A DNA stretch of 64,000 bases from Acinetobacter brisouii CIP 110357. Its GTDB lineage: Bacteria > Pseudomonadota > Gammaproteobacteria > Pseudomonadales > Moraxellaceae. A program made the translations under genes and the position numbers. Each line of letters starts with the position of its first letter. Position 1 is the stretch's first letter. Positions 27,892-38,933 of the stretch are shown here, piece by piece. The notes under the pieces were generated by a model. It saw nothing but the letters and a program-made list of their open reading frames with translations, ran no database searches and was not told the origin of the DNA. The DNA is taken from assembly GCF_000488275.1 (NCBI RefSeq), contig NZ_KI530763.1:124001-188000 (forward strand), in the 5' to 3' direction.

Positions 27892-27918
27892 AAAAAAGCC
27901 CTGAACATACAGGGCTTT
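27892..27918 (-). terminator. Terminator after pgsA
   Basis: AAAGCCCTG (27895-27903) and CAGGGCTTT (27910-27918) pair around a 6-base loop. On the minus strand the stem runs into TTTTTTGTG just after the pgsA stop. Confidence 0.85.
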
Positions 27919-27923
27919 GGCGC

Positions 27924-28511
27924 TCAGGGCTGTTTTAAATACGGCCATGCCGCCTTGAGATAAATAAACATCGACCAGAGTGTCAAAATCACGGCAGTAT
28001 ACAACAGGATATAAGCAAAGGTATCGAGAGGCTGCCAGTTGAGCAAGAACACACTAATCGCAATCATTTGAAAAGCTGTTTTGTATTTTCCAACCGTGGA
28101 CACTGCCACACTGGTGCGCGCACCAAGTTCAGCCATCCACTCACGCAGTGCAGAAACTGTAATTTCACGCGAAATAATCACAATCCCCGCAAATGCCATA
28201 ATAATGGTCGGTTTCCACTGCACCAATACCACCAAAGCGGCTGCTACCATCAGCTTGTCTGCAACAGGGTCAAGAAAGCGTCCAAATGCCGAGGTCTGAT
28301 TTAAAGCACGTGCCAGATAACCATCAAACCAGTCAGTGATTGCTGCCAAGACAAAAATGGAAGTCAGCAGAACGTGGCGTGAGAAACTCCCAGTATGTCC
28401 TTCGACACCAATTGCAGGTGGCCAGTACGCCACAAGTAAAAATACGGGAATGAGCACAATTCGTGCAATGGTGAGAATATTTGGAATATTCAGGATTCGC
28501 CCTGTTGTCAT
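27924..28511 (-). CDS. pgsA: CDP-diacylglycerol-glycerol-3-phosphate 3-phosphatidyltransferase PgsA
   Basis: A 195-aa inner-membrane enzyme that makes phosphatidylglycerol phosphate, the precursor of phosphatidylglycerol and cardiolipin. The CDP-alcohol phosphotransferase signature D-G-x2-A-R-x8-G-x3-D-x3-D is visible as DWFDGYLARALNQTSAFGRF LDPVADKL. The N-terminal LNIPNILTIARIVLIPVFLL and three more hydrophobic stretches give about four helices. I start at MTTGRILN. A TTG four codons upstream with an AAGGG site is an alternative. It lies about 180 bases after uvrC, as in E. coli and relatives. Confidence 0.94.
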   Translation of the reverse strand: MTTGRILNIPNILTIARIVLIPVFLLVAYWPPAIGVEGHTGSFSRHVLLTSIFVLAAITDWFDGYLARALNQTSAFGRFLDPVADKLMVAAALVVLVQWKPTIIMAFAGIVIISREITVSALREWMAELGARTSVAVSTVGKYKTAFQMIAISVFLLNWQPLDTFAYILLYTAVILTLWSMFIYLKAAWPYLKQP

Positions 28512-28691
28512 AGCCACCGCCAATATAGCCCTTGCAAAGTCCGCATAGAGTGATTTTTAAACGTATTTTTGACTGATCAATACAGTCACACTTTATACGA
28601 AATGCACAGATGTGTCGACTATAAAGCCAATACAGCAAGGCAAAAGATTCATCGACCAGACCTTTCAGGAATAACCGTGAATTGATACACA

Positions 28692-30491
28692 TCACTCATG
28701 CAATACCTGATAAATCGTGCGTGCCATGACCTCTCCAAGCCCAGGCACCAAAGTCAGTTCTTTTTCCGAAGCTTTCAGCACTCCTTGTATCCCACCAAAA
28801 TGTGTTAGTAAATCGCGGCGGCGCTTAGGCCCAAGCCCTGGAATCACTTCTAATACAGAACCTGCACGGCGTTTATCACGTTTGGCACGGTGCTTGGTAA
28901 TCGCAAAACGGTGTGCTTCATCACGTACCTGTTGAATCAGATGCAACGCTTTATGATCTTCTGCCAACTGGATTTTTCGCCCATCGGTAAAGTGCAACGT
29001 TTCCAGTCCTGGTTTACGTCCTTCACCTTTAGACACACCAAGCATGAACGCTTCAAGCCCCAAATCTTGCATCACCTGCATCGCCATGTGCAATTGGCCT
29101 TTACCGCCATCAATCAACAATAAATCAGGCAAAGGTGCTTTTTTATAACGGCGGGTCAAAGCTTGACGCATGGCAGCGTAGTCATCCCCTGCCTGAATAT
29201 CTTCAATTGCAAACTGGCGATAATCGCGTTTACGTGCCCCACCCTGATCGAACACCACACAGGATGCAATGGTGGCTTCGCCCATGGTATGACTAATATC
29301 AAAACATTCAATACGGTCGATCGGACGTTCAATAATTTGCTCTAACTGATAAAAACGCTCGTGCAATTCCTGATGCTGATTGAGTTGCCCCTGAATCGCA
29401 TGTTGCACATTCATTTGTGCCAGCTCAAGCCATTCGGCACGGGTTTCCCGCACATTCGGCTTAATCTGGATTTTCTTCTGGAACTGCTGACTGAGTGCCT
29501 GTTCCAGCTCGCCACGATCAGGCAGATCGGTATTCACAATCAGTTCCTGTGGAATTTCATCGGCCACCTGAAAGTAAAAATTGGCCATAAAATCACTGAG
29601 CATTTGCCCGAGGTCATCACTGAGCATATCAGGGAAATAGCTTTTTCCTCCGAGCATCCGTCCATTGCGTACATACATGATCTGTACACAGGTCACGCCT
29701 GCCTGTTGTGCAATCGCCAGAATATCGGCTTCACCCTTGATTTTATACACGGCTTGCTGTGCTGAGACTTCACGCAGCAATGCCAGTCTGTCACGATAAA
29801 ACACGGCTTTTTCAAATTCTAACTGTGCTGCCGCTGCTTCCATATTTTGAATCAGTTCCTGATTTAACTCTTTCGTGTCACCCTGCAAAAAGCGAATCGA
29901 ATTTTGCACATCCTGCGCATAGTCTTCAGGAGAAATCAGCCCGACACACGGCGCGGTACAACGTTTAATTTGATACTGCAAACAAGGCCGTTTGCGCTGA
30001 GAAAAATAACTGTTTTCACACTGCCGCACATTAAACAGTTTTTGCAAAATCAATAAGGTATCACGCGCTGCATACGCACTCGGATAAGGCCCAAAGAACT
30101 TACCAATCTGATGTTTGCCCTTGCCACGTCCACTGGCAATCCGTGGATAAGGCTGATCGGCTGAAATGAAAATATACACATAGGATTTATCGTCCCGCAG
30201 CATGATGTTATACGGCGGGCGATGTAGCTTGATCAGGTTTTGTTCAAGCAATAACGCCTCGGTTTCAGAACGCACCACCAGCGTTTCAATATCATAAATG
30301 CGTGCAACCAACGCCTGAGTTTTCGGATGTTCAATGGTTTTGACAAAGTAACTCGACACCCGATTTTTCAGATTTTTAGCTTTACCCACGTACAGCAGCT
30401 CACCCTCCTTGCCCAGCATTTTATATACCCCTGGCAATTGGGTCATTTTGGCAAGCAGTTGCTCAATATGTTCGCGGGCGTTTGGGTTCAC
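28692..30491 (-). CDS. uvrC: Excinuclease ABC subunit C (UvrC)
   Basis: A 599-aa nucleotide-excision repair nuclease that cuts on both sides of the lesion in the UvrB-DNA complex. The GIY-YIG domain spans about residues 15-95 ([22 protein letters not shown]). A Cys cluster with [13 protein letters not shown] follows. The UVR helix pair is near 195-230, the RNase H-like domain near 375-530 ([30 protein letters not shown]), and two helix-hairpin-helix motifs end the protein ([20 protein letters not shown]). I use the GTG at 30491 because homologues begin near MNxNAR. A TTG six codons earlier is also possible. Neither has a strong site. Confidence 0.94.
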   Translation of the reverse strand: MNPNAREHIEQLLAKMTQLPGVYKMLGKEGELLYVGKAKNLKNRVSSYFVKTIEHPKTQALVARIYDIETLVVRSETEALLLEQNLIKLHRPPYNIMLRDDKSYVYIFISADQPYPRIASGRGKGKHQIGKFFGPYPSAYAARDTLLILQKLFNVRQCENSYFSQRKRPCLQYQIKRCTAPCVGLISPEDYAQDVQNSIRFLQGDTKELNQELIQNMEAAAAQLEFEKAVFYRDRLALLREVSAQQAVYKIKGEADILAIAQQAGVTCVQIMYVRNGRMLGGKSYFPDMLSDDLGQMLSDFMANFYFQVADEIPQELIVNTDLPDRGELEQALSQQFQKKIQIKPNVRETRAEWLELAQMNVQHAIQGQLNQHQELHERFYQLEQIIERPIDRIECFDISHTMGEATIASCVVFDQGGARKRDYRQFAIEDIQAGDDYAAMRQALTRRYKKAPLPDLLLIDGGKGQLHMAMQVMQDLGLEAFMLGVSKGEGRKPGLETLHFTDGRKIQLAEDHKALHLIQQVRDEAHRFAITKHRAKRDKRRAGSVLEVIPGLGPKRRRDLLTHFGGIQGVLKASEKELTLVPGLGEVMARTIYQVLHE

Positions 30492-30564
30492 GGCTGGCTC
30501 AGCAATCAAAACAGGTATGACAGTATGTAGCGCCTGAACCCGCAGATTTCAAGAATAAAATGAT

Positions 30565-31149
30565 TTAACGTGCCGCTGCATTACAACTCGCAAGCTCTCG
30601 TGAACCACTGCGCCACTCCGCACCTGCCGAATTGCTATAGGCACTGATACGCCCGACTTTCGCTGCCAAATTACGGCAAGACTCAACGGACAAATCATTG
30701 CCCCAAGGGCCTGACATGCTGCACTCGTGTCCATTGCAGTCCCAAATCACCCATGCACCGCCTGAAATTTGAGTTTGAACTTTACCCCGATAATGACTTG
30801 CAGCATACCATACGGTTTCCCCACGGTTGCTTGGGCGACTGGCTGCCTGATTACACTGATTCAAAGCAGGTGAACCCGCTGACCACATCCGTCCCGCAGA
30901 GTTGCCGTAATAACGCAGCTCACCGACTTGTGCCGCCAGATTCTGACAAGACTCCAAAGACAAATCATTGCCCCAAGGGCCAGACATTTGACATTCACGA
31001 CCATTACAGTTCCATGTTACTCCTGCACCTCCTGAGATACGGATATTCACATTACCGCGATGCTCCGAACCCGCAAACCATGTCGTGGCATGCCCCAGTA
31101 CACTCAACCCCAATGCGCCCAATAAAAGCGCTAGTTGTTTGGTTTTCAT
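30565..31149 (-). CDS. Secreted two-repeat cysteine-rich protein, family not recognised
   Basis: A 194-aa protein with a clear signal peptide (MKTKQLALLLGALGLSVLGHA, cut near residue 21). The mature part is two tandem repeats about 90 residues apart. Each carries W.A....RG.V...ISGGA and four cysteines, at 48, 53, 68, 99 and at 138, 143, 158, 189, with the shared core C.M SGPWGNDLS.ESC.NLAA.VG. Four Cys per unit suggests two disulfides per repeat in the periplasm or outside. I start at 31149 because AGGAAAAATACAA precedes it. I do not recognise the fold and name no function. It stands alone. Confidence 0.8.
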   Translation of the reverse strand: MKTKQLALLLGALGLSVLGHATTWFAGSEHRGNVNIRISGGAGVTWNCNGRECQMSGPWGNDLSLESCQNLAAQVGELRYYGNSAGRMWSAGSPALNQCNQAASRPSNRGETVWYAASHYRGKVQTQISGGAWVIWDCNGHECSMSGPWGNDLSVESCRNLAAKVGRISAYSNSAGAEWRSGSRELASCNAAAR

Positions 31150-31244
31150 TTGTATTTTTCCTACCATTGTTTTTGATGAATTTCTCTCCAATTTTATGGA
31201 TTATTTATTTTTAAACAATAAAAAGAATATTTTTTATCCATAAA

Positions 31245-31268
31245 AAAACGCCCATTACTGGGCGTTTT
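31245..31268 (-). terminator. Terminator after the lipid A hydroxylase gene
   Basis: AAAACGCCCA and TGGGCGTTTT form a 10-bp perfect stem with a 4-base loop. On the minus strand a T-run of seven follows. It lies 14 bases after the stop at 31282. Confidence 0.85.
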
Positions 31269-31281
31269 AGATCACATATTT

Positions 31282-32199
31282 TTATTTAAATACATAAGGG
31301 CGAATAAAAATCAGGAAGAAAATACCGAGCATCAGTACCCATTTTAAAACGTAGTACAACTGACGATTGGTTTTTTTCAACGCTTTGGCTTTTAAACGAA
31401 TCTGATACACATAAGCAAAGGCTTTATTTAAGCCGCCTGTTTGATCATTTGTATCATTCGGAGAGCTTGCCGCAGTCATGACATTTTTACCAAACCAGTG
31501 GTTAAATTTCTCCATCAAACGGCTTTTGAGAGGGCGTTCAACATCGGCAAAAAAGATGATGCGGTTCTGTTCCGTGGCATTTTCAGCATAATGAATATAA
31601 GTTTCGTCAAATACGACACTTTGCCCGTCACGCCAAGAATAGCGTTGCCCATCGACATCAATAAAACAATGATCATCATTCGGGGTCATTAAACCTAAAT
31701 GGTAACGCAATGAACCCGCATACGGGTCACGGTGACGAACCAGACGGCTGTTTGGGGCAAGTTCAGTAAACATTGCGGCTTTAATGCTCGGCAATGTTTT
31801 CAGCAAGGCTGTGGTTTTTGGGCAAAGCTCGGCTGCTGAAGGATGTGCAGAGTCATACCATTTTAGATAAAAACGCTTCCAGCCTGTTTTAAAAAACGAG
31901 TTAAAGCCTAAATCATTATAGGTATCTGCTGCCTTAATGCCGCCACGCGAATACAGTGCTTTGGCTTCATCACGAATCATTTCCCAGTTTTCATCGAGGA
32001 CTTTCAGATCTTTAAAGTATTGCGTTTCGATATACGGCTGATTGGGTACTTTCGAAAAGGCATACATTAAAAAATTAATCGGTGCGAGCAAGGTTGAATG
32101 GTCAAAGAACTGACGATAAAACGAATGACGCACTTTGCCGCGATATTGGATATACAGTGCTGATATCACAAAAATCGCTAAAATAATCCATTTAATCAT
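31282..32199 (-). CDS. lpxO: LpxO-type lipid A / aspartyl-asparaginyl beta-hydroxylase
   Basis: A 305-aa Fe(II)/2-oxoglutarate oxygenase of the aspartyl beta-hydroxylase family. One N-terminal membrane segment (residues 1-13) and one near the C terminus (about 282-301) suggest an inner-membrane position. The metal site is in LVRHRDPYAGSLRYHLGL (HxD) and DETYIHYAENAT (distal His), and the 2-oxoglutarate Arg is in NRIIFFADVERP. LpxO members add a 2-hydroxyl to lipid A acyl chains, which affects polymyxin and host response in Acinetobacter. The substrate is inferred from the family. It has its own terminator. Confidence 0.85.
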   Translation of the reverse strand: MIKWIILAIFVISALYIQYRGKVRHSFYRQFFDHSTLLAPINFLMYAFSKVPNQPYIETQYFKDLKVLDENWEMIRDEAKALYSRGGIKAADTYNDLGFNSFFKTGWKRFYLKWYDSAHPSAAELCPKTTALLKTLPSIKAAMFTELAPNSRLVRHRDPYAGSLRYHLGLMTPNDDHCFIDVDGQRYSWRDGQSVVFDETYIHYAENATEQNRIIFFADVERPLKSRLMEKFNHWFGKNVMTAASSPNDTNDQTGGLNKAFAYVYQIRLKAKALKKTNRQLYYVLKWVLMLGIFFLIFIRPYVFK

Positions 32200-32904
32200 A
32201 GTATTACTCAGAATTAATCAATGATTCGATCAGCCTTAAAAAAAGCAACTGATTATCATGTTGTGAAATTTTACCAAAAAAATAAAAACTTACTAGAGAA
32301 AAGGCTATTCTTAGAGGAATGTTTAAAAATAATTCTAACTTTGATTTTTATAAATTCAGGCAAAATCATTTTCGTTGATTATTGGGTAGATTGATCAATC
32401 ACGCAATGATTATGCTGCTTTCATCACGATTTAGCTCATGTTTATTGTTGGATAATACCTCTTTACATGACTTCAGTGTGCAGTCTTAAACATCCATCTA
32501 AATGAGTTGATCAGTATTTTCTGGCGAGCCGTGTATTCGAGTTAAAGCTCTGTGGAATTTTGTATGCATCCTCCTTGTAGACCATCTATAGAATTGACTC
32601 AAATGACAAAAAATACATTTTTATAATTTTTTTAAAATTCCCAGATGATATTTTTTCAAGCCAATGATTTACATCATGATAAATTCTAGAAACCTGTATT
32701 TTGCGTATGCATATTCAACAAAAAAACTGCCCAGTTCGCTTTCGATGTAAAAAATCAGTGACCATTGCGTCACGGCTTGATACAACTCCAAGCATATTTT
32801 TTGTTTAGAGTTATCGTAAGATGAAAAGCACTCCAGATGCGTGCTTTGCACCATAACCCAATAACATCAACGTACAAGTCCTCCAAAATAAAGGAGATCA
32901 GGGC
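32200..32904. promoter_or_regulatory. Long intergenic region upstream of fadB
   Basis: About 705 AT-rich bases between the divergent lpxO-type and fadBA genes, which must carry both promoters. A 61-codon open stretch (32669-32854, minus) has no family look and is not called. I found no PsrA-like or FadR-like site that I trust. The fadB site AAGGAG lies 8 bases before its ATG. Confidence 0.5.
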
Positions 32905-35058
32905 ATGATCCACGCTGGCAATGCCATTACCGTCCAAATGTTACAGGACGGAATTGCAGAATTCCGCTTTGACTTACTCGGTGAGTCGGTTAATAAATTC
33001 AATAAAGCCACCATTGATGACTTCCAAGCCGCAATCGCTGCGGTACAGGCGCATCCTGAAATTCAAGGATTGGTAGTCACTTCTGCCAAATCGACATTTA
33101 TTGTCGGTGCAGACATTACTGAATTTGGGGAAAATTTTGCTCAAGGTGAGCAAGTAATTCAGGACTGGCTGGTAAGCATTCATCAAGTGTTTAACAGCTT
33201 TGAAGATTTGAATATCCCGAAAGTGGCTGCCATCAATGGCATGGCTTTGGGTGGCGGTTTTGAAATGTGTCTGGTCTGTGACTACCGCGTGATGGCACAA
33301 TCGGCACAAGTCGGCTTACCTGAAATTAAACTTGGTATCTTCCCTGGCTTTGGTGGCACAGTCCGTTTAAGCCGCATCATCGGGATTGACAATGCGGTTG
33401 AATGGATCGCTATGGCTGTCCCTAAAAAACCGGATGCAGCACTCAAAGATGGTGCCGTTGATGCTGTGGTTGCCGATGACAAAGTCGTTGCCGCTGCCCT
33501 TGATTTGGTGAAACAAGCGATTGCTGGACGTCTGGACTGGAAAACCAAACGTCAGGAAAAACTTGATCCTGTTAAGCTTAATCAAATCGAACAAATGATG
33601 GCATTTACCACCGCCAAAGCTGCGGTGCTGTCTAAAGCCAACCCTGCCCAGTACCCAGCACCCAAACTGATGCTGGACTCATTGCAAGCAGGTGCAACAC
33701 TCACTCGTGATGAAGCCGTCAAAATCGAAGCACAAGGCTTTGCTAAAGCTGCGGTGACGCCACAGGCAGAAGCCTTGATTGGTTTATTCATCAACGATCA
33801 GGTTGTGAAAAAAGCCTCGAAAAAACACGAAAAAGGCGCACATCCGATCAACCAAGCTGCAGTTTTAGGTGCAGGGATCATGGGTGGTGGTATTGCCTAT
33901 CAGGCTGCAAGTAAAGGCACACCAATCATTATGAAAGACATTGGCAATCCACAGCTGGCATTGGGGATGTCTGAAGCCAATAAACTACTCACCAAACAAG
34001 TCGAACGTGGCAAACTGACAGCGGCAAAAATGGGTGAAACCCTGACCCGTATTCGCCCATCTTTAAGTTATGACGAATTTAAAGAAGTCGACATCGTCAT
34101 TGAAGCCGTGACTGAAAATCCAAAAGTCAAAGAAATCGTTCTTGCCGATGTTGAAAGTAAAGTTCGTGACAACACCATTCTTGCATCCAACACATCGACT
34201 ATTTCCATTACCCGTTTAGCCAAGGCACTCAAACGCCCAGAAAACTTTGTCGGCATGCACTTCTTTAACCCTGTGCATATGATGCCACTGGTCGAAGTCA
34301 TTCGTGGTGAACACACTTCTGAAGAAGCGATTGCAACGACTGTGGTATTGGCTCAGAAAATGGGTAAAACCCCAATTGTCGTCAATGACTGCCCAGGCTT
34401 CTTAGTTAACCGCGTTCTGTTCCCTTACTTTGGCGCGTTCGATCTGTTGCTTAAAGACGGCGCAGACTTCCAGCAAATCGACAAAGTCATGGAAAAATTT
34501 GGTTGGCCGATGGGCCCTGCTTACCTCATGGATGTGGTCGGTATCGATACAGGCGTACACGGCGCTGAGGTCATGGCGGAAGGTTTCCCTGATCGTATGA
34601 AACCAGACTTCAAAGGTTCAATCGAAACTTTATATGAAGCAAAACGCCTCGGTCAGAAAAATGATGTCGGTTTCTACAAGTACGAACTCGACAAGAAAGG
34701 CAAAAAAGCCAAAGTTGTTGATGCTACAACCTATGACTTGATTGCTGCTGTGGTCACAGGTGAGAAACGTGAGTTTGACCCTCAGGAAATTATTGACCGT
34801 ATGATGTTGGCACTATGCAATGAAACAGTTCGTTGCCTAGAAGATAAAATTGTTGCTACACCACATGAAGCAGATATGGCAATGATCATGGGTATTGGTT
34901 TCCCTGCCTTCCGTGGTGGGCCATGCCGTTATGTCGACCAGACTGGCGTCGCTGAATACGTGGCACTGTGCAACACTTATGCACATTTGGGCAAAGCCTA
35001 TGAAGCACCGCAATTGCTGCGTGACATGGCTGAAAACAACAAGAAATTTTACGGTTAA
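32905..35058 (+). CDS. fadB: Fatty acid oxidation complex alpha subunit FadB
   Basis: A 717-aa multifunctional enzyme of aerobic beta-oxidation (enoyl-CoA hydratase, 3-hydroxyacyl-CoA dehydrogenase, epimerase, isomerase). The N-terminal crotonase domain (about 1-190) has [13 protein letters not shown], the oxyanion-hole helix [16 protein letters not shown] and [19 protein letters not shown]. The NAD domain starts near residue 318 with [19 protein letters not shown]. The HxD-type dehydrogenase part follows with [17 protein letters not shown]. It runs 12 bases ahead of fadA and forms the alpha2beta2 complex with it. Confidence 0.96.
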   Translation: MIHAGNAITVQMLQDGIAEFRFDLLGESVNKFNKATIDDFQAAIAAVQAHPEIQGLVVTSAKSTFIVGADITEFGENFAQGEQVIQDWLVSIHQVFNSFEDLNIPKVAAINGMALGGGFEMCLVCDYRVMAQSAQVGLPEIKLGIFPGFGGTVRLSRIIGIDNAVEWIAMAVPKKPDAALKDGAVDAVVADDKVVAAALDLVKQAIAGRLDWKTKRQEKLDPVKLNQIEQMMAFTTAKAAVLSKANPAQYPAPKLMLDSLQAGATLTRDEAVKIEAQGFAKAAVTPQAEALIGLFINDQVVKKASKKHEKGAHPINQAAVLGAGIMGGGIAYQAASKGTPIIMKDIGNPQLALGMSEANKLLTKQVERGKLTAAKMGETLTRIRPSLSYDEFKEVDIVIEAVTENPKVKEIVLADVESKVRDNTILASNTSTISITRLAKALKRPENFVGMHFFNPVHMMPLVEVIRGEHTSEEAIATTVVLAQKMGKTPIVVNDCPGFLVNRVLFPYFGAFDLLLKDGADFQQIDKVMEKFGWPMGPAYLMDVVGIDTGVHGAEVMAEGFPDRMKPDFKGSIETLYEAKRLGQKNDVGFYKYELDKKGKKAKVVDATTYDLIAAVVTGEKREFDPQEIIDRMMLALCNETVRCLEDKIVATPHEADMAMIMGIGFPAFRGGPCRYVDQTGVAEYVALCNTYAHLGKAYEAPQLLRDMAENNKKFYG

Positions 35059-35070
35059 GGAGCAGCGTGA

Positions 35071-36243
<1,173 letters not shown>

Positions 36244-36254
36244 TTTAAGCTTCA

Positions 36255-36287
36255 AAGAAAATCCCCGCTTAATGCGGGGATTTTCTT
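36255..36287 (+). terminator. Terminator after fadBA
   Basis: AAGAAAATCCCCGC and GCGGGGATTTTCTT form a 14-bp perfect stem around TTAAT, 11 bases after the fadA stop. It touches the last codon of the convergent SieB-like gene. Confidence 0.9.
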
Positions 36288-36762
36288 AATATAATAAGTT
36301 TGGGTTTTTTCTTAATTCATTCATGACTACAGGATCTATCCTAAAGACTTTTTTATTTTCCTCAGTTTTGAGTGTATTAATAATAAATTTCATATTCTCT
36401 AACCAAACCACATTCGGATTGGTTGAATTTAATGCCTTTTCAGTTTTTTGTTCACTCATAAACAATGACAAAATATATTTTTCATCATAGTTAAGGGACT
36501 TCAACTTATCCTTTAACTGTTGGCTTTGCTTGATTTGCTTTCTTTCTTCCTTTACTAACTGAATTTTATCTTGAAAAACCTCAAGCAAGATAAAAGATAA
36601 GCTGGCTAAAGCTAACAGAATCAATATAGTTCTGTATTCAATTAAAATAAAATTTGATAAATTTTGATCTACTTGAGGAATATTTGCTGTAATAAACAAA
36701 AGAATCAAGAAAATAAAAAATACATAATTATATTTTCCTAAATTAAGCTTAGCTTTATCCAT
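36286..36762 (-). CDS. SieB-like membrane protein (superinfection exclusion B type)
   Basis: A 158-aa protein with two membrane helices (about residues 13-30 and 45-64) and a charged cytoplasmic tail. The tail has YDEKYILSLFMSEQKTEKAL and ends FRIDPVVMNELRKNPNLLY, which resembles the C-terminal layout of SieB proteins from phage P22 and relatives. The match is from memory of the family pattern. The gene is visibly AT-rich (17 G+C in the first 60 bases of 36301-36360) compared with its neighbours, fitting horizontal transfer. It stands alone between fadBA and an acetyltransferase. No other phage genes are near. Confidence 0.6.
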   Translation of the reverse strand: MDKAKLNLGKYNYVFFIFLILLFITANIPQVDQNLSNFILIEYRTILILLALASLSFILLEVFQDKIQLVKEERKQIKQSQQLKDKLKSLNYDEKYILSLFMSEQKTEKALNSTNPNVVWLENMKFIINTLKTEENKKVFRIDPVVMNELRKNPNLLY

Positions 36763-36880
36763 AATTACCCCATTAATCCGAATTTTTAGCTAAATATTTT
36801 ATCTTATGATCAAAAAAATTCTCATGCATTAAATCTTATCTTTTAAATAATTAACATTCTATCAGCCAATTTATCTATAT

Positions 36881-37384
36881 TTATATATTCTTCACCAAAT
36901 GCAACAACCGAATATCCTCAAATAACGGCTGTCCTACATTCGCATCGATTGGATAATCTTCAGTTTCACCTGTCAGCACATACCCCCGACGCAAATAAAA
37001 CTCGATTAACTCGATACGGCAAGACAGCACCGACATTTTAAACCCTGTAACTGCAAAATTTGCGTGAGCAAAATCTTCTGCAAACTGCAACACCTGTTTA
37101 CCCAAACCCTGATTTTGCCACTGTGGATGTGTGGTCAACATGCCAATATAGGCCTGATCTTTATGTTTCTGCACATGCACACAGGCAATCAGTTCAGCAG
37201 CATCAAACCACAACAGGATTTTAGAGTCAGCAATAAATAAATCCTGAAGCTGTTGAGCCGATATCCGATCTCCTTCAATCACATCGGCTTCAGATGTCCA
37301 ACCCCGCAGATCTTGTGAGCGGTAAGATAGATTTACCAACTCAACAATGTCTGGAATATGCTGTTTTGTTGCTTCAATAAACAT
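36881..37384 (-). CDS. GNAT-family N-acetyltransferase
   Basis: A 167-aa single-domain protein. The acetyl-CoA binding motif A is seen as IGMLTTHPQWQNQGLGKQVL followed by QFAEDFA, and motif B as FYLRRGYVLTGETEDYPID. The N terminus FIEATKQHIPDIVELVNLSY fits the usual strand-helix start. The acceptor cannot be named. I start at the ATG at 37384. A TTG two codons upstream is possible, and neither has a strong ribosome site. It lies 39 bases after the TehA-type gene on the same strand and may share its transcript. Confidence 0.85.
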   Translation of the reverse strand: MFIEATKQHIPDIVELVNLSYRSQDLRGWTSEADVIEGDRISAQQLQDLFIADSKILLWFDAAELIACVHVQKHKDQAYIGMLTTHPQWQNQGLGKQVLQFAEDFAHANFAVTGFKMSVLSCRIELIEFYLRRGYVLTGETEDYPIDANVGQPLFEDIRLLHLVKNI

Positions 37385-37423
37385 GATCAATTCTGGCTTC
37401 TTGTATTTTATTTCAGCATTAGA

Positions 37424-38515
37424 TCATGCTTTTTCAAGCATTGACATTAAACATGGTGAAAAAAACAATGAACCCCGATAAACGCCTTGTATGGTTTTAA
37501 CCATCACCATTGCCCATAACAGCACGATACATCCTGCAAAGCCGAAACCGATATACAACAAAGCCTGACTCTGGATTTGCTGGGCAAGATTTAAAATCGC
37601 CAGATCAAACACCCCCAAAGGAAAAGTCAGCCCCCACCATCCCAGATTAAAGCTCAACCCTGTACGGCTATGTTTATAGATCGTAAACAATGCGATAGCA
37701 AACCACCACAACCCAAAGCCCAGTAAAATAAAACTGATCCAAATGCCTGCATAGTGCATCAAATGACCGAGTTCAACCAAATGACACGCTGCCAAAATAC
37801 GTGGGGCTTGTTGTCCCAACAGTAGCAATGCCAGTGCGCCTGTACCAATAGGCCCTAATGCTAGACAAACCGACATTGCCATTTGCACTTCAGGCAACCG
37901 ATGCAGTGCCAAACGCAGCAATAAAATCGTCAATACTGCAAATGCAGGTAAAACTGACATTCCCCATAAAACATAGCAGCCAAAGAGCAAATTCATCGCA
38001 GCTTGACTGGCAGGCAAATGTGCAAGCAGAACACCTCCAGAGCTTGCCACCACTTCCGCAGTCACAATGGGCAATAACCAGATCGCAGTCATGGTATTTA
38101 ACTGATGTTGCTGATAGACAAACATCAGCATCGGGACACCCACCGCCACAATCACCGCCAAGATGACGTCGACTCCCCATAAGAACTCAGCCAAAGCCAA
38201 ATGTTGCGGCATGAATTTAACCAGACCATTGATGATGGTTGCCAATCCCATTGGAATCGCGCCAAAGAAAAATGCCATGCTTGAATGTTGAAAAATCTGT
38301 TTGGCTTCATGAAAATAAAACAGCCAACGTAAGCTATACAACACGACAAATAAGATAAACAGCACAATATTGACCAGCCACAATATACGCGCCAATTCCT
38401 CACAAGATGCTGTCATGATCGGCGATGCACTCAAGAGTAGTGCAACGACTCCCGTTCCCATATTGACCGTAAACCAGTTCGGTGTGAAATGTCGAATCAA
38501 CTGTTGTGGCTGCAT
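37424..38515 (-). CDS. TDT/TehA-type transporter (SLAC1 family)
   Basis: A 363-aa membrane protein with about ten hydrophobic helices. The N-terminal FTPNWFTVNMGTGVVALLL is the TDT/SLAC1 entry motif, and FFFGAIPMGLATIINGLVKF and LGPIGTGALALLLLGQ follow in family order. Members move C4-dicarboxylates, sulfite or malate, and TehA homologues act as anion channels. The substrate is not predicted here. I start at MQPQQLIRHF (38515) because AGGA stands 8 bases upstream. A longer start at 38545 has only a weak site. Confidence 0.85.
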   Translation of the reverse strand: MQPQQLIRHFTPNWFTVNMGTGVVALLLSASPIMTASCEELARILWLVNIVLFILFVVLYSLRWLFYFHEAKQIFQHSSMAFFFGAIPMGLATIINGLVKFMPQHLALAEFLWGVDVILAVIVAVGVPMLMFVYQQHQLNTMTAIWLLPIVTAEVVASSGGVLLAHLPASQAAMNLLFGCYVLWGMSVLPAFAVLTILLLRLALHRLPEVQMAMSVCLALGPIGTGALALLLLGQQAPRILAACHLVELGHLMHYAGIWISFILLGFGLWWFAIALFTIYKHSRTGLSFNLGWWGLTFPLGVFDLAILNLAQQIQSQALLYIGFGFAGCIVLLWAMVMVKTIQGVYRGSLFFSPCLMSMLEKA

Positions 38516-38545
38516 CACAAACATCCTATGAGTATTTAGACTCAT

Positions 38546-38933
38546 CTTAAAACAAACTAATTATCAATAAAATTGATTTATTTTTATTTAAAAAATAAGA
38601 TTTATAAATATAAGATACCTAAATCAAGCGTTCTACAAAACCATAACATCTGAATGAAAATCGGAGCATAAAAACAAATCCAAGCGGCCTATCCATCTAT
38701 ATATATTTATTCATCCGTCGACTATCCCGAGGCTTTCAATTGCCCGCTTAAAGCACTCATGTCAACACACTCATAGCCCCGTCTTTTTCACTAGAGAGAA
38801 AATCGACTATCTTGCTAATAAAAATAAATACCGCGCTGTGATCGCTTAAATATCAGCAAGCTGTTATGGCACAGCTTTTCATTCCCCGATCTAAGCTTTA
38901 CTATGCAAAGTCTATTTATCAGAGAATCTGAAT
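38546..38933. promoter_or_regulatory. Divergent intergenic region, TehA-type gene / frnE-like gene
   Basis: About 390 AT-rich bases holding the promoters of two divergent genes. I see no further gene, repeat or clear operator. Confidence 0.5.

Noticed and set aside
32669..32854. A 61-codon frame upstream of fadB
   Set aside because: No ribosome site and no family look. It is in the promoter gap of two divergent genes.
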